Shown: positions 43,106 to 54,848, numbered from the stretch's first letter. The stretch: DNA of 64,000 nucleotides from Rhodocyclaceae bacterium (GCA_018261935.1 JAGTRP010000003.1:62001-126000), one strand, 5' to 3'. Notes: generated from the sequence alone by a model not told the origin. A program made the numbers and translations.

Positions 43106-44197
43106 ATGGCGGCCATGGGGCTTCATTGGGACATCTTCTGCCGGGTCATCGACAATTTCGGAGACATCGGCGTGTGCTGGCGGCTGGCCCGTCAGCTTAG
43201 TTCGGAACACGGGTGCAAGGTTCGCCTGTGGGTCGATGACATGAATACCCTGGCTCCCCTTTGCCCCGCCCTCGATCCCCGGCTCGCCGCGCAAACGGTG
43301 GAAGGCGTGGAAATTCGGCCATGGTCCGAGCCCTTTCCGCCGGTGGAGCCGGCCGACGTGGTGATCGAGGCCTTCGCCTGCGACCTGCCCCCGACCTATC
43401 TGCAAGCCATGGCGAACCGCAGCCCGAAGCCCTGCTGGATCAATCTCGAGTATCTCTCGGCCGAAGCCTGGGTCGAGGAATGCCACGGTCTCGCCTCGCC
43501 CCACCCCACCCTACCCCTCGTCAAGCACTTCTTCTTTCCGGGCTTCACCCCCGGGACCGGCGGCCTGCTGCGGGAAGCCGGGCTGTTCCGGGAACGGGAT
43601 GCCTGCGCTGCCGCCCGCTCCCGCGGCAACGCCCTTGAGGTGAGCCTTTTCTGCTACGGCACCGCGCCGGTGGGGGAGATGCTCGATATCTGGGCTTCCG
43701 GCGACCAGCCGGTGCGCTGCCATGTGCCGCCGGGCCAGCCCCTGGCCGCCGTTCAGCGCCACCTGGGTGGCAACGTCCCCTGGCACCAGGGCAAGCTGGA
43801 AGTGGTACCTGCCCCCTTCGTCCCCCAGCCTGATTTCGACCGCCGCCTGTGGGCCTGCGATATCAATTTCGTCCGCGGGGAGGATTCCTTCGTCCGCGCC
43901 CAATGGGCCGCCAAGCCGTTTGTCTGGCACATCTACCCGCAGCAGGACGATGCCCATATCGCCAAGCTGGATGCCTTCCTGGACCGCTACACAGCCGGTT
44001 TGCCACCGGCGGCTGCCGATGCCGCAAAGCGGCTATTCCATGCCTGGAACACGGGCAGCGATCTGGCGGCCGCCTGGGCCGCCTTCGCCGCCCAACGCGC
44101 GCCCCTGGAGCGGCATGGCCGGCAATGGGCGACGGCTCTGGCCCCCCGACCCGACCTTGCCGAAGACCTCGTCAAATTCTGTGACGACAAGTTATAA
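43106..44197 (+). CDS. earP: EarP arginine rhamnosyltransferase
   Basis: The 363-residue glycosyltransferase has the EarP blocks [50 protein letters not shown] and [16 protein letters not shown] (donor binding), then [14 protein letters not shown]. It adds rhamnose from dTDP-rhamnose to Arg32 of EF-P. efp follows 38 bases later. The ATG at 43106 is used; 43115 is possible. Confidence 0.93.
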   Translation: MAAMGLHWDIFCRVIDNFGDIGVCWRLARQLSSEHGCKVRLWVDDMNTLAPLCPALDPRLAAQTVEGVEIRPWSEPFPPVEPADVVIEAFACDLPPTYLQAMANRSPKPCWINLEYLSAEAWVEECHGLASPHPTLPLVKHFFFPGFTPGTGGLLREAGLFRERDACAAARSRGNALEVSLFCYGTAPVGEMLDIWASGDQPVRCHVPPGQPLAAVQRHLGGNVPWHQGKLEVVPAPFVPQPDFDRRLWACDINFVRGEDSFVRAQWAAKPFVWHIYPQQDDAHIAKLDAFLDRYTAGLPPAAADAAKRLFHAWNTGSDLAAAWAAFAAQRAPLERHGRQWATALAPRPDLAEDLVKFCDDKL

Positions 44198-44235
44198 TCC
44201 CGCGTTTATCTATTCCAGTTTTCGGGACATCCAGA

Positions 44236-44793
44236 ATGAAGACCGCTCAAGAACTCCGCTCCGGCAACGTCATCATGGTCGGTAACGATCCGCTCGTGGT
44301 GCAGAAGGCCGAGTACAACAAGTCCGGCCGCAACGCTGCGGTGGTCAAGATGAAGCTCAAGAACCTGCTGACCGGCGCCCCCTCCGAAGCCGTCTACAAG
44401 GCCGACGACAAGTTCGAGCAGGTCATCCTCGACAAGAAGGAAGTGACCTACTCCTACTTCGCCGACCCGATGTACGTTTTCATGGACGCCGAGTACAACC
44501 AGTACGAAGTGGAAGCCGACAACATGGTCGACGCCCTCAAGTACCTGGAAGATGGGCTGGCCTGCGAAGTCGTGTTCTACAACGGCAAAGCCATTTCCGT
44601 GGAACTGCCCAACAGCGTCGTTCGCGAAGTGGTCTACACCGAGCCCGCCGTCAAGGGCGACACCTCCGGAAAGGTCATGAAGCCCGCCAAGCTGGCCACC
44701 GGCTTCGAACTGCCGGTCCCGGCCTTCGTGGAAATCGGCGACAAGATCGAAATCGACACCCGCACCGACGAATACCGTTCCCGCGTGAAATAA
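44236..44793 (+). CDS. efp: Elongation factor P
   Basis: The 185-residue factor relieves stalls at polyproline stretches. It has EF-P domains KOW-like and two OB folds ([43 protein letters not shown]). The tip loop is [10 protein letters not shown] with Arg at position 32, the residue modified by EarP, encoded next door. A strong terminator follows. Confidence 0.97.
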   Translation: MKTAQELRSGNVIMVGNDPLVVQKAEYNKSGRNAAVVKMKLKNLLTGAPSEAVYKADDKFEQVILDKKEVTYSYFADPMYVFMDAEYNQYEVEADNMVDALKYLEDGLACEVVFYNGKAISVELPNSVVREVVYTEPAVKGDTSGKVMKPAKLATGFELPVPAFVEIGDKIEIDTRTDEYRSRVK

Positions 44794-44814
44794 GCCGTCG
44801 CGGCACCGGGACAA

Positions 44815-44838
44815 AAAGGGCAGCTTCGGCTGCCCTTT
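44815..44838. terminator. Intrinsic terminator between efp and nagZ
   Basis: AAAGGGCAGC/GCTGCCCTTT 10-bp stem with TTCG loop. It lies between convergent genes, so it can stop both. Confidence 0.88.
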
Positions 44839-44843
44839 GTCTT

Positions 44844-45875
44844 TCAGGCCACCAGGTCCGAGGTGGTCCGGACTGCGGCCAGATAGCCTGGATCGGCGAG
44901 TAACCCCCCCCAGGGGATTGCCGGCTCCATCGGCAGCAATTTTTCGATCCGCCGCCGGCGGACGGCCTCCCGCGCCGGGTCGATGTCCGGCCGCCATTTT
45001 TCAAGCACCTCGCCTGCGGCATCCGGCGCGTTGCACAGCAAAAGCATGTCGCAGCCGGCGCGATAGGCCGCGTCGACACGCTCCACGACGCCCCCCGCCA
45101 CGCTGGCCCCCTCCATGGACAGATCATCGCTGAAAATGGCGCCATCGAACTTAACGTCATTCCTCAAATAATCTACCCATCTATTTGAAAACCCGGCCGT
45201 TTTTCCATCGACCGCCGGGTAGGTGACATGGGCCGGCATGACCGCGTCCAGGACCAGTTGGCGGTAAGGGGCGATATCTTCCTGGAGGTCACCCAGGGAA
45301 CGCAGATCCACCGGAATAGCGACATGGGAATCGGCTTCCACATGGCCATGGCCGGGGAAATGCTTGCCGCAAGCCGCCATGCCGGCTTGGCGCAGCCCCT
45401 CGATCAGCTTTCCAGCCAGTTCCGCCACCACTTCCGGACGGCGGTGGAAGGCCCGATTGCCGATGACCGTGGAACAACCGTAATCGAGATCGAGAACCGG
45501 CGTGAAGGAAAGATCGACCCCCCGCGCCCGCAGTTCGGCCGCCAGCACATACCCCACCTGCCGGGCTTTTTCCCGGGCCGCCGCCGGATCCTTTTCCCAG
45601 AGGTCTCCGAGGACACGCATGGCCGGCAACCGGGTAAATCCCGCGCGGAAACGCTGCACTCGCCCGCCCTCATGGTCCACGGCGATCAGGAGCCTCGGAT
45701 TCCGTAAGGCCCGGATGTCGGCGGTCAGGCTCTCGAGCTGGGCGACACCGGAAAAATTGCGGGAGAACAGGATGATGCCGCCGACCAGGGGATGGCAGAG
45801 GCGCTCCCTGTCGAGATCGGTCAAGGCCGTGCCAGCGATGTCGATCACCAGTGGCCCCAAGGGCATTGGTTTCAT
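44844..45875 (-). CDS. nagZ: NagZ beta-N-acetylglucosaminidase
   Basis: The 343-residue family 3 glycosidase acts in cytoplasmic cell-wall recycling. It has [18 protein letters not shown] (the NagZ His-Asp loop), [11 protein letters not shown] and a [14 protein letters not shown] nucleophile region. The ATG overlaps the acpS stop as ATGA. It is last in the lepA operon. Confidence 0.95.
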   Translation of the reverse strand: MKPMPLGPLVIDIAGTALTDLDRERLCHPLVGGIILFSRNFSGVAQLESLTADIRALRNPRLLIAVDHEGGRVQRFRAGFTRLPAMRVLGDLWEKDPAAAREKARQVGYVLAAELRARGVDLSFTPVLDLDYGCSTVIGNRAFHRRPEVVAELAGKLIEGLRQAGMAACGKHFPGHGHVEADSHVAIPVDLRSLGDLQEDIAPYRQLVLDAVMPAHVTYPAVDGKTAGFSNRWVDYLRNDVKFDGAIFSDDLSMEGASVAGGVVERVDAAYRAGCDMLLLCNAPDAAGEVLEKWRPDIDPAREAVRRRRIEKLLPMEPAIPWGGLLADPGYLAAVRTTSDLVA

Positions 45876-46249
45876 GGGCGCTCCAGGATGACATAGGCGA
45901 CGGCGTAATCCGCCTCGTCGCTGATGGAAAGATGGGCTGTCAATCCCCGGCCGTTCACCAGGACGGACAGTTCGTCACTGTAGGCGAAATCCGGTTTGCC
46001 CGCGGCATCGTGGATCACCGCTATGCTGGTCAGGGTTGCCGGGGCCCGCACACCGGTGCCGAGGGCCTTGGCGAAGGCCTCCTTGGCAGCGAAGCGTTTG
46101 GCGAGAAAACGCCCCTTGTCGGGGGCAGCTTCGAAATCCTGACGCTCAGAGGAAGCCAGCAGCTTTTCCAGGGCGTGCTCTCCGTGCCGCTCCCATAAGG
46201 AGCGCAACCGCGCGACGGCAACAATATCGGTGCCGATGCCGCAGATCAT
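45872..46249 (-). CDS. acpS: Holo-ACP synthase
   Basis: The 125-residue enzyme transfers phosphopantetheine to acyl carrier protein. It has the motif [12 protein letters not shown] and [16 protein letters not shown]. The ATG overlaps the pdxJ stop as ATGA. Confidence 0.95.
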   Translation of the reverse strand: MICGIGTDIVAVARLRSLWERHGEHALEKLLASSERQDFEAAPDKGRFLAKRFAAKEAFAKALGTGVRAPATLTSIAVIHDAAGKPDFAYSDELSVLVNGRGLTAHLSISDEADYAVAYVILERP

Positions 46250-47001
46250 TCGCCCTTCTCGGCGCCTTCGCGCATCAGCTGCTTCATCTCCCGCACCGCC
46301 TCCCGCAGCCCGACAAAGATGGCGCGACTGACGATGGCGTGGCCGATATGCAGTTCCCGCACGCCATGGAGGCGAGCTACCGGCTGGACGTTGTAGTAAT
46401 TGAGGGCATGCCCGGCGTTGAAGCGCATCCCGAGCTGCCGGATGGCCAGCCCCGCCCGGCGGACCTGATCCAATTCCGTCTGCACGGCAGCCGCTTCCAC
46501 GTCCCGCCCCTTGGCATGGAAGGCGTGGGCATAGGGACCAGTGTGGATTTCGCAGACCCGGGCACCAATGCGGGCAGCGGCTTCGACTTGGGAGAGATCG
46601 GCATCGATGAAGACGCTGGTGACGATGCCCGCATCCGCCAGCCGCGCCACCACGTCCTTGAGGCGGGCTTCCTGGGCGACCACGTCCAACCCGCCTTCGG
46701 TCGTTACCTCATGGCGGCCTTCCGGCACCAGCATGGCCATTTCTGGCTTCAGGCGGCAGGCGATGCCGACCATCTCGTCGGTAGCCGCCATTTCGAGATT
46801 GAGCTTGATCTGGGTGAGGTCCCGCAGACGCCGCACGTCCTCGTCCTGGATGTGCCGGCGGTCTTCCCGCAGGTGGACAGTGATGCCGTCCGCCCCGCCC
46901 AGATGGGCTTCCACTGCGGCCCAGACCGGGTCCGGCTCGTAGGTCTGGCGGGCCTGACGGATGGTTGCGACGTGGTCGATATTGACGCCCAGCTCAATCA
47001 T
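46246..47001 (-). CDS. pdxJ: Pyridoxine 5'-phosphate synthase
   Basis: The 251-residue TIM barrel makes pyridoxine phosphate. It starts [19 protein letters not shown] and has [14 protein letters not shown] and [13 protein letters not shown]. The ATG overlaps the recO stop as ATGA. pdxJ-acpS-recO order matches E. coli. Confidence 0.95.
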   Translation of the reverse strand: MIELGVNIDHVATIRQARQTYEPDPVWAAVEAHLGGADGITVHLREDRRHIQDEDVRRLRDLTQIKLNLEMAATDEMVGIACRLKPEMAMLVPEGRHEVTTEGGLDVVAQEARLKDVVARLADAGIVTSVFIDADLSQVEAAARIGARVCEIHTGPYAHAFHAKGRDVEAAAVQTELDQVRRAGLAIRQLGMRFNAGHALNYYNVQPVARLHGVRELHIGHAIVSRAIFVGLREAVREMKQLMREGAEKGE

Positions 47002-47714
47002 AGTTCCTGCAGCTCCTTGAATATTTTTCGTGTTGCGAGTTCGGCCCCGCCCAGATAATAGGCCATGAGGGAACGCATGAGTTGCTTTGCCTCGACCCGG
47101 GTGCGGGGGTCGGAAAAATTTTCGGCAGCCAGGTCGAGCAGCGTTTGCCCCCTGACTGCCTGCCCCCCCTGCTCCTGGCGCACGGGGCCCTGTTCGATTT
47201 CATAGGCATAGAAGGCATCGACCTCCACCGGGGTGCCGGCGCTATCCACGTTCAGCGTCAAGCCATAACCCAGTTCCTGCAGGAGGGCCTTCTCGAAGCG
47301 GCGCAGTTCCGGCTCGGAGACCTTTCCTGCCGGATCGTTGCCGAGGCTTCCCAGCATCTGGGAGTAGCGCTCGAACAGGCGTTCGTGGGGGTCCTCCCGA
47401 GGCAGCAAATGGATCAGCAGTTCGTTCAGGTAGTAGCCGCAGAAAAGGGCCTGCCCCACCAACAAGGGTTGGCCACCCTGCCACTCGGCCTTCATCAGGG
47501 TCAACACTTCCCCCTTGCCTGCCCAGCTCAGCTCCAGGGGCTGGAAGGCCATCAGCAGGCCCCGCACGGCCGAGCGGGGACGCCGTGCCCCCCGGGCCAG
47601 CAAGGCGATGCGCCCGAAGTCGCGGCTGAAGGCTTCGACGATCAGGCTGGTTTCCCGAAAGGGATAGGTATGCAGCACGTAGGCGGGTTGAGCGTCGACT
47701 TTCTGCCGCTGCAT
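46998..47714 (-). CDS. recO: DNA repair protein RecO
   Basis: The 238-residue protein loads RecA with RecR. It has [35 protein letters not shown] and a [20 protein letters not shown] core. No zinc Cys set is seen, as in other proteobacterial RecO. It lies six bases downstream of era. Confidence 0.92.
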   Translation of the reverse strand: MQRQKVDAQPAYVLHTYPFRETSLIVEAFSRDFGRIALLARGARRPRSAVRGLLMAFQPLELSWAGKGEVLTLMKAEWQGGQPLLVGQALFCGYYLNELLIHLLPREDPHERLFERYSQMLGSLGNDPAGKVSEPELRRFEKALLQELGYGLTLNVDSAGTPVEVDAFYAYEIEQGPVRQEQGGQAVRGQTLLDLAAENFSDPRTRVEAKQLMRSLMAYYLGGAELATRKIFKELQEL

Positions 47715-47720
47715 CGCCGC

Positions 47721-48605
47721 TTACTCGTAGCCGAGGCTCTTCAGGAGGCGATCGTCGTCGGCCCAGCCGGATTTCACCTTGACCCAGATTTCCAGGTACA
47801 CCTTGGCGTCGAACAGGCGCTCCATGTCCTGCCGGGCCTCGCTGGCGATGCGCTTCAAGGTTTCGCCGCCCTTGCCGATGACGATGGCCTTGTGGCTGTC
47901 CCGATCCACCACGACGGCGGCGAAAATGCGGCGCAGGTTTCCTTCCTGCTCGAATTTCTCGATTTCCACCGTGGCGGCGTAGGGAAGCTCGTCGCCCAGC
48001 AGGCGGAAAAGTTTTTCTCGGATATATTCGGCGGCGAGGAACCGCTCGCTCTTGTCGGTCAGTTCATCCTCCGGGAAGAGGAGGCCCTCGTTAGGGAGAT
48101 GTTTGCGGGCTTCGGCCAGCAACTGGTCGGTCTGCTTGCCCTTGGCCGCGCTCACCGGCACCACAGCCGCGAAATCGTGCTCGGCGGACACCTCCGCCAG
48201 GAAAGGCAGGAGGGCCGCCTTGTCCTTGAGCCGGTCGGTCTTGTTGACCACCAGGATGGCCGGGATATCCGAAGGCAGGAGCTTCATGACCGCCCGGTCG
48301 CGGGCATCGAAGTGCCCGGCCTCGATGACGAAAAGGATCACATCCACGTCCACCAGGGTCTGGGTCACCCCTCGGTTCATGGCGCGATTGAGGGCATTGG
48401 AGAAGCGGGTCTGGAACCCGGGCGTATCCACAAATACATACTGGGCATCGGCGGCGGTCAGGATGCCGGTGATGCGGTGGCGCGTGGTCTGCGCCTTGCG
48501 GGAGACGATGCTGATCTTCTCCCCGACCAGGTGGTTGAGCAGCGTGGACTTGCCGACATTGGGTCGGCCGACAATGGCTAGGTAGCCGGAACGGATATTG
48601 TTCAT
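47721..48605 (-). CDS. era: GTPase Era
   Basis: The 294-residue GTPase acts in 16S rRNA maturation. G1 [15 protein letters not shown]3 DTPGFQ, G4 VVNKTDRL and C-terminal KH domain ([19 protein letters not shown]). The ATG overlaps the rnc stop as ATGA. Confidence 0.97.
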   Translation of the reverse strand: MNNIRSGYLAIVGRPNVGKSTLLNHLVGEKISIVSRKAQTTRHRITGILTAADAQYVFVDTPGFQTRFSNALNRAMNRGVTQTLVDVDVILFVIEAGHFDARDRAVMKLLPSDIPAILVVNKTDRLKDKAALLPFLAEVSAEHDFAAVVPVSAAKGKQTDQLLAEARKHLPNEGLLFPEDELTDKSERFLAAEYIREKLFRLLGDELPYAATVEIEKFEQEGNLRRIFAAVVVDRDSHKAIVIGKGGETLKRIASEARQDMERLFDAKVYLEIWVKVKSGWADDDRLLKSLGYE

Positions 48606-49270
48606 GCGTTGAGGGCTTTCAGGGCATTTTCCGCGGCAACCTGTTCAGCCAATCGACGGCTGCCGCCTTCGCCGACGGTCCGGACGCCAAAACTGTCGAT
48701 TTCGCAGGCCACCTTGAACTGCTGACTGTGGGCGGCGCCGGTGGTTTCCAGTACGACATAGCGGGGCAGCGCCTTCTTCCGGCCCTGAAGCCATTCCTGG
48801 AGGCGGGTTTTGGGGTCCTTCATACTCTGCCCCGGCAACAATTCATCAAACAGCCCGGCGTAGAGCCGCAAAATGACCTGCTGTACCGCCTCGAAACCGC
48901 CATCCAGGTAGATGGCGCCGAAAATGGCTTCCAGGGCGTCGGCGAGAATGGACGGGCGCTGATGGCCCCCGCTCTTCATTTCCCCTTCGCCGAGGCGGAG
49001 GAAGTCGCCCAGATGCATGACCTGCGCCAGCTTGTGGAGGCTCTCCTGCCTGACGAGATGGGCGCGCAACCGGGAAAGCCCCCCCTCCGGCAGTTCCGGG
49101 TAGCGTCGATAAAGCTCGGCGGCGATGGCACAGTTGAGCAGGCCGTCGCCCAGGAACTCCAGCCTTTCGTTGTGGGGAGAACTGTGGCTGCGGTGGGTTA
49201 CCGCGTTCAGCAGCAAGCCCTCGTCGGCAAATCGGTAACCGATCGCCTTGGTGAGTCTGGCGAGATTCAT
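48602..49270 (-). CDS. rnc: Ribonuclease III
   Basis: The 222-residue nuclease has the catalytic helix [32 protein letters not shown]-like [18 protein letters not shown] and a C-terminal dsRNA-binding domain. It starts five bases after the DUF4845 stop on the same strand. rnc-era-recO is the standard proteobacterial order. Confidence 0.97.
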   Translation of the reverse strand: MNLARLTKAIGYRFADEGLLLNAVTHRSHSSPHNERLEFLGDGLLNCAIAAELYRRYPELPEGGLSRLRAHLVRQESLHKLAQVMHLGDFLRLGEGEMKSGGHQRPSILADALEAIFGAIYLDGGFEAVQQVILRLYAGLFDELLPGQSMKDPKTRLQEWLQGRKKALPRYVVLETTGAAHSQQFKVACEIDSFGVRTVGEGGSRRLAEQVAAENALKALNA

Positions 49271-49275
49271 TACTC

Positions 49276-49632
49276 CTAGCCGCCCGAGGCGCTCGATCCC
49301 TGGTATTCGATCACCAGGCTGACATTCCGGAAGAGGTTAATGCGCTTCTCGTAGCCAAAGGAAATGACAAGCTGGCCACCCTCCTTCGAAACGTCAAGTT
49401 GGTCCGGGGAGAAGTCCAGATGGTCGATTTCGGCGTATTTCGAAAAGGATCTCTTGATGTCCGCCACCGTCGCCCCCTGGGGCGCGTTCTGCGCCACGGC
49501 CTTGATGTCTTTCTGGATTTTGTAGTATTCGATGGCCGAAGGCACTACCTTCAGGCCCAAAGCCGCCACCACGACCAGGACGAAACCCCAGACCATGAGG
49601 CCGGACAAGGTGAAACCGCGCTGATATTTCAT
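49276..49632 (-). CDS. DUF4845 membrane protein
   Basis: The 118-residue protein has an N-terminal membrane segment (FTLSGLMVWGFVLVVVAALG) and a small periplasmic domain (VADIKRSFSKYAEIDHLDF). It is found between lepB and rnc in betaproteobacteria. Function unknown. It starts 11 bases after lepB. Confidence 0.88.
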   Translation of the reverse strand: MKYQRGFTLSGLMVWGFVLVVVAALGLKVVPSAIEYYKIQKDIKAVAQNAPQGATVADIKRSFSKYAEIDHLDFSPDQLDVSKEGGQLVISFGYEKRINLFRNVSLVIEYQGSSASGG

Positions 49633-49643
49633 TCTTAACTCCC

Positions 49644-50447
49644 TTATCGGAAAGAGCCGATCCGGCTGAAGTCCATCCGGCTGAAGTCACTGAAGTTAAG
49701 CCAGATCAAGAAAGCTTTGCCGACGATATTTTCTTCCGGTACAAAACCCCACACCCGACTGTCGCGACTGTTGTCGCGGTTGTCGCCCATCACGAAATAG
49801 TGTCCGGGCGGCACGGTGCAAATAACGCCCGAATGATTGTAGATGCAATTTTCGCGGTGAGGGAAAGGAACGGTATCCGGAACGAAGGTGGGAGCATCGG
49901 CATCGTTCAGAATACGGTGCTCGACCTGTCCCAGTTTCTCCTGGTACTGCTCGGAATAATAGAGGCGCTCCGGATGGAGATAGTCGCCCATTTTCTTCAC
50001 CGGCACCGGTTGGCCGTTGATGGTGAGGCGCTTGTTCTGATACGCGACCTTGTCCCCCGGCAAGCCGACCACCCGCTTGATGTAATCCAGGGAAGGATCT
50101 TCAGGGTAACGAAAGACCATGACTTCGCCCCGCTGCGGCGAATTCACTTCGATGACTTTCTTGTTGATCACCGGCAGGCGGATGCCGTAGGTGAATTTAT
50201 TGACCAGGATGAAGTCACCCACCAGCAGGGTCGGAATCATCGATCCGGAAGGAATCTTGAAAGGCTCGACGATGAAGGAGCGCAACACGAAAACGATCAG
50301 GATGACCGGAAAGAAGCTGGCTCCCCATTCCACCCAAAGGGGCTCCTTGGCATCCTTGGCCCGCAATTTGCGGAATTTCAACACGTCCACCGCGTAGAGG
50401 ATGCCGGTGGCCACCACCAGGATGAAGAGAATCAGGGCGAAGTTCAT
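49644..50447 (-). CDS. lepB: Signal peptidase I
   Basis: The 267-residue membrane protease has the catalytic Ser in PSGSMIPTLLVGDFILV, the Lys in SLDYIKRVVGLPGDKV and the box VPPGHYFVMGDNRDNSRDSR. Two N-terminal membrane segments anchor it. It removes signal peptides. It follows lepA by 15 bases. Confidence 0.96.
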   Translation of the reverse strand: MNFALILFILVVATGILYAVDVLKFRKLRAKDAKEPLWVEWGASFFPVILIVFVLRSFIVEPFKIPSGSMIPTLLVGDFILVNKFTYGIRLPVINKKVIEVNSPQRGEVMVFRYPEDPSLDYIKRVVGLPGDKVAYQNKRLTINGQPVPVKKMGDYLHPERLYYSEQYQEKLGQVEHRILNDADAPTFVPDTVPFPHRENCIYNHSGVICTVPPGHYFVMGDNRDNSRDSRVWGFVPEENIVGKAFLIWLNFSDFSRMDFSRIGSFR

Positions 50448-50462
50448 TATTGGTCTTGTTGG

Positions 50463-52253
<1,791 letters not shown>

Positions 52254-52264
52254 GTGGAGCCAGC

Positions 52265-52287
52265 AAAAAGGGGCGCTGTAGCGCCCC
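52265..52287 (-). terminator. Intrinsic terminator just upstream of lepA
   Basis: On the minus strand GGGGCGC TACA GCGCCCC is followed by TTTTT. It lies after the glutaredoxin-like gene and ends 11 bases before the lepA ATG. Confidence 0.85.
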
Positions 52288-52308
52288 GTAATCCAAAGAC
52301 AGTGAATT

Positions 52309-52557
52309 TTAGCGGATTTCGCTCAAATACTCACGGACTTTGGGCTCATCCAGGAAGTAATGGCACAGCTCCCTCCCTTCATGAAGGAGGACGGGAACCA
52401 GTTCGTTGTAAAGGCTCTCCAGCTGCGGGTCGGCATCCACATCCACTACGTTCACCGTGGCCCCGAACTCCTCGGCCACGGGCGCCAGCGCCATCTCCAT
52501 GTCATGGCAAAGATGGCACCAGCTCCTGCTCATCAGGGTGAGTTCAATGGCCGCCAT
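52309..52557 (-). CDS. Glutaredoxin-like protein (DUF836)
   Basis: The 82-residue thioredoxin-fold protein has the redox motif SWCHLCHDM and a second strand [15 protein letters not shown]836 proteins lie before lepA in betaproteobacteria, next to mucD. Here its other neighbour is prophage sequence. Confidence 0.88.
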   Translation of the reverse strand: MAAIELTLMSRSWCHLCHDMEMALAPVAEEFGATVNVVDVDADPQLESLYNELVPVLLHEGRELCHYFLDEPKVREYLSEIR

Positions 52558-52825
52558 TCATGCCTCTGATTGAAACCAAATTATTCTTTCGGTGCCAGCA
52601 GTTACAGTGACAAAAAACCATTCATTCCCTTTTTATTCCCCGCATTGCATGGAGCCAGGAACGGCCATTGCGGCCCGAGACATAGTTTAGCATCCCTACC
52701 ATTCGGTACGTCACTGCTGACGGCAGTCGCACTTTCCAATCCACCACCACCAGCACCACCATCGCACCGGACAAGGCGCCGTCTGCCGGCGCTGATACTC
52801 TGCGAGGACAATGACCTGGCCCACC
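52558..52825. other. Left prophage boundary region
   Basis: The 268 bases between the glutaredoxin-like gene and the first phage gene have no supported frame. They are more AT-rich at the left, near 52570-52660. The attachment site or transposition end should be here, but I see no repeat that fixes it. Confidence 0.45.
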
Positions 52826-53089
52826 CTACTCTTCCGCCGGCGCGGCCATCGCGGCCGCCCGGCACTTGTAGTAGGTGCCGGAAACCTGGGCCAACTTCTC
52901 CACCGTCGCCCCGAAGCTATCGTCCCGCAGCGGCCCCAGGTTCTCCGGGCAGCTCGCCACCACCAGGGGACTCGGCCCCGTTGGTGAGCGCGGCATTGAT
53001 GGCGCGCAGGCCGTCAGGGCTGTGGCGGCAATTCCGATACACAGGTACCTCGCGGGTCTCCCGCTCCACCCGTTGCTTGATCGTGACAT
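52826..53089 (-). CDS. Rz1-like outer-membrane spanin, overlapping Rz
   Basis: The 87-residue lipoprotein has a lipobox (CIGIAATALTAC) and a Pro-rich PSMPRSPTGPSP, the Rz1 signature, then a helical end. It overlaps most of Rz in another frame, with an internal start at 53089, and extends past the Rz stop. With Rz it would disrupt the outer membrane at lysis. Confidence 0.72.
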   Translation of the reverse strand: MSRSSNGWSGRPARYLCIGIAATALTACAPSMPRSPTGPSPLVVASCPENLGPLRDDSFGATVEKLAQVSGTYYKCRAAAMAAPAEE

Positions 53090-53270
53090 TCTTGATCTCC
53101 AGTTTGGCGATTTCACTGGCCGCCCCTTGCTGGGCCGCCTCACGGGCCTTCTCGGCAATGCGCTCCTCGCGCAGCTGCGCCGCGTCTGCCAGCTCGGCGC
53201 CGTCGCTCCGGCCCCAAAAATAACTGCCGACGGCGGCCAGGATGGCCGCGATGATGATGTACGGATTCAT
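52917..53270 (-). CDS. Rz-like inner-membrane spanin
   Basis: The 117-residue protein starts with a membrane anchor (NPYIIIAAILAAVGSYFWG), then a long coiled coil (ELADAAQLREERIAEKAREA... EIAKLEIKNVTIKQRVERE) and YRNCRHSPDGLRAINAAL, common in Rz proteins. The ATG at 53270 overlaps the endolysin stop as ATGA. Confidence 0.8.
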   Translation of the reverse strand: MNPYIIIAAILAAVGSYFWGRSDGAELADAAQLREERIAEKAREAAQQGAASEIAKLEIKNVTIKQRVERETREVPVYRNCRHSPDGLRAINAALTNGAESPGGGELPGEPGAAAGR

Positions 53271-53695
53271 GGGTAGAACACCCTCCGGCCGGAGCGGGGC
53301 GACAGCGCCTGGAGGTGGCACCAGCCCTTGGTGGCCGACGGGTGCTCCAGCCACAGGCCGATGCGTTCCAGCTCCTCGAGGTGGCTGCTACACCACTCGT
53401 CCAGGTCTCCCTCCGGGTCGTAGAGGTCGCAGGCATGGCCGGTCATGTGCTTTGACCTGGGTGCCGCCCCGGGCGTTGCGCCATTCACGGCCGGCGGCCG
53501 CCAGCCGGAGGCGACGAGGCTCCCGGTTGCCGGCGACACGTCGAGCGGCACGCCGTCCTGGGCCATCAGGAGGAGCAACTGATTGACGCGGTCGATAGTG
53601 ACATCGGCGGCCACCGCGATGGCGGCGGTAAGGTCTCGGGCGTATTTCGTGTCACGCCCCATGAAGTAATCCGAACGGGTTATTTGAATCGTCAT
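53267..53695 (-). CDS. Endolysin, M15 peptidase type
   Basis: The 142-residue protein has the M15 zinc site SKHMTGHACDLYD and WCHLQ at the C-terminus, and the substrate-contact TIDRVNQLLL segment. It should cleave peptidoglycan peptide bonds during lysis. No signal peptide, so it needs a holin. It follows the membrane protein at 53697 with one base between. Confidence 0.85.
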   Translation of the reverse strand: MTIQITRSDYFMGRDTKYARDLTAAIAVAADVTIDRVNQLLLLMAQDGVPLDVSPATGSLVASGWRPPAVNGATPGAAPRSKHMTGHACDLYDPEGDLDEWCSSHLEELERIGLWLEHPSATKGWCHLQALSPRSGRRVFYP

Positions 53696-53696
53696 G

Positions 53697-53984
53697 TCAA
53701 AGGCCTTTCGAAAGTGTTGATGAACGGTGTTCCCCTGGCCGCCACCGTCGATCGGTAAGGAACACCGCCGCCACGGCGATGAAGAAGGCGATGAGCGCCG
53801 GCGCCAGGTGGTCGCCTGTCAGCACCGCGCAGACAACCCACGCGCCGGCGACGGCCAGGGCGATCCAGGACCACCGGACCAGGCTGCAGGTGCAGCGGCT
53901 CATGGCATCGATCATTTCCAGCGCCCGCCAGACCACCAGGAAGGCGCCGGTGAGGAGTGCCAAGGAGAATGCGATGTCGCTCAT
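53697..53984 (-). CDS. Small phage membrane protein, holin-like
   Basis: The 95-residue protein has three hydrophobic stretches (AFSLALLTGAFLVVW, WIALAVAGAWVVCAVLTG, LIAFFIAVAAVFLTD) and a charged tail, as in holins. Position directly before the endolysin supports that role, but no family motif proves it. The ATG overlaps the upstream stop as ATGA. Confidence 0.65.
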   Translation of the reverse strand: MSDIAFSLALLTGAFLVVWRALEMIDAMSRCTCSLVRWSWIALAVAGAWVVCAVLTGDHLAPALIAFFIAVAAVFLTDRRWRPGEHRSSTLSKGL

Positions 53985-54391
53985 TGCTTTCCCTCCCCTT
54001 CGGCCTGCCGGGCCACCCGCCCGGCCAGCCCATTCAACGCCCTGGCCGCCGCCGGCAGGATGATGTCCTGGGCAAAGTAGCCGATCATCCACGCCACCAG
54101 CGCCCTCCCCTTCTGCAGCACCGGGGCCTCGCCCCAGCCGGCGGCCCGGAACACCGCCGGCATGGAATCGGCAATGAACCAGGTGACGAAGAGGGCCAGC
54201 AGCGTGACGCTCACCACGGCCAGCCCCCGGCGCCAGGGGCCCATGGCATCCTGGCGGGACATGGCGAGCAGGGCACCGGCGAACCCGCCGAGGATGGCCC
54301 AGTAGTCGAGGCCGGTCAGGGCGCCGGCCAGGGCCGTGGCGCCCACTGCATGGAGTGCCGCGGTGGCGGTGCTGCCTGTTGGATCGGGCAT
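53981..54391 (-). CDS. Phage membrane protein, possible holin
   Basis: The 136-residue protein has an N-terminal hydrophobic region (AALHAVGATALAGALTG, YWAILGGFAGALLAM), a helix near LAVVSVTLLALFVTWFIADS and a third near LVAWMIGYFAQDIILPAA. It fits a phage holin or membrane accessory protein. GAGGGAGA precedes the ATG at 54391; the upstream frame is noise. Two consecutive membrane proteins may be holin and antiholin. Confidence 0.65.
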   Translation of the reverse strand: MPDPTGSTATAALHAVGATALAGALTGLDYWAILGGFAGALLAMSRQDAMGPWRRGLAVVSVTLLALFVTWFIADSMPAVFRAAGWGEAPVLQKGRALVAWMIGYFAQDIILPAAARALNGLAGRVARQAEGEGKQ

Positions 54392-54407
54392 ATCGTCTCC
54401 CTCTGAA

Positions 54408-54848
54408 TTATGGTTTTCTGAGGGCGGCCAGCGCCTCGTCCATGGTGATGGACAGCCGGTAATTGGCCGCGATGAAGCGAGCGAACAGGGGCCGACGGTC
54501 ATCCGCGTAATGGCGGGCCTGCTCGCGGTACGCCTGCACCTCGGACCACAGCCGATACCGCCTCGACAGGAGATAGGCGAGCGGATGGCTCAGCGCTCCG
54601 ATGGCGAACGCCAGCGGCCACCATGGGCACCACAGGGCCGCCAGGCCGGCCAGGGCGATGCCGGCCAGAACGCCGGACCACCACTGGCGGACATGGGTCA
54701 TCTCATGGGCCAGGATGCCGGAATCCTCCCGGTAGCGGGGGCGGATGCGGATCAGCGGGCCGCGGGCTTCACCGCCGCGGCCGGCTGGTAGAGCATCGGT
54801 GCAGATAACCAGAGCCGGGGTGCGGCAGAAAACGAACCGGATACTCAC
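54408..54848 (-). CDS. Membrane-associated protein with HExxH motif
   Basis: The 146-residue protein has a zinc-protease-like site GILAHEMTHVRQWWSG, a hydrophobic hairpin (AGIALAGLAALWCPWWPLAFA) and a charged C-terminal helix. The HExxH-type HEMTH suggests metallopeptidase activity, but no third ligand is obvious. The GTG at 54848 overlaps the fibre gene stop as GTGA. Role in the phage is unknown. Confidence 0.65.
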   Translation of the reverse strand: MSIRFVFCRTPALVICTDALPAGRGGEARGPLIRIRPRYREDSGILAHEMTHVRQWWSGVLAGIALAGLAALWCPWWPLAFAIGALSHPLAYLLSRRYRLWSEVQAYREQARHYADDRRPLFARFIAANYRLSITMDEALAALRKP

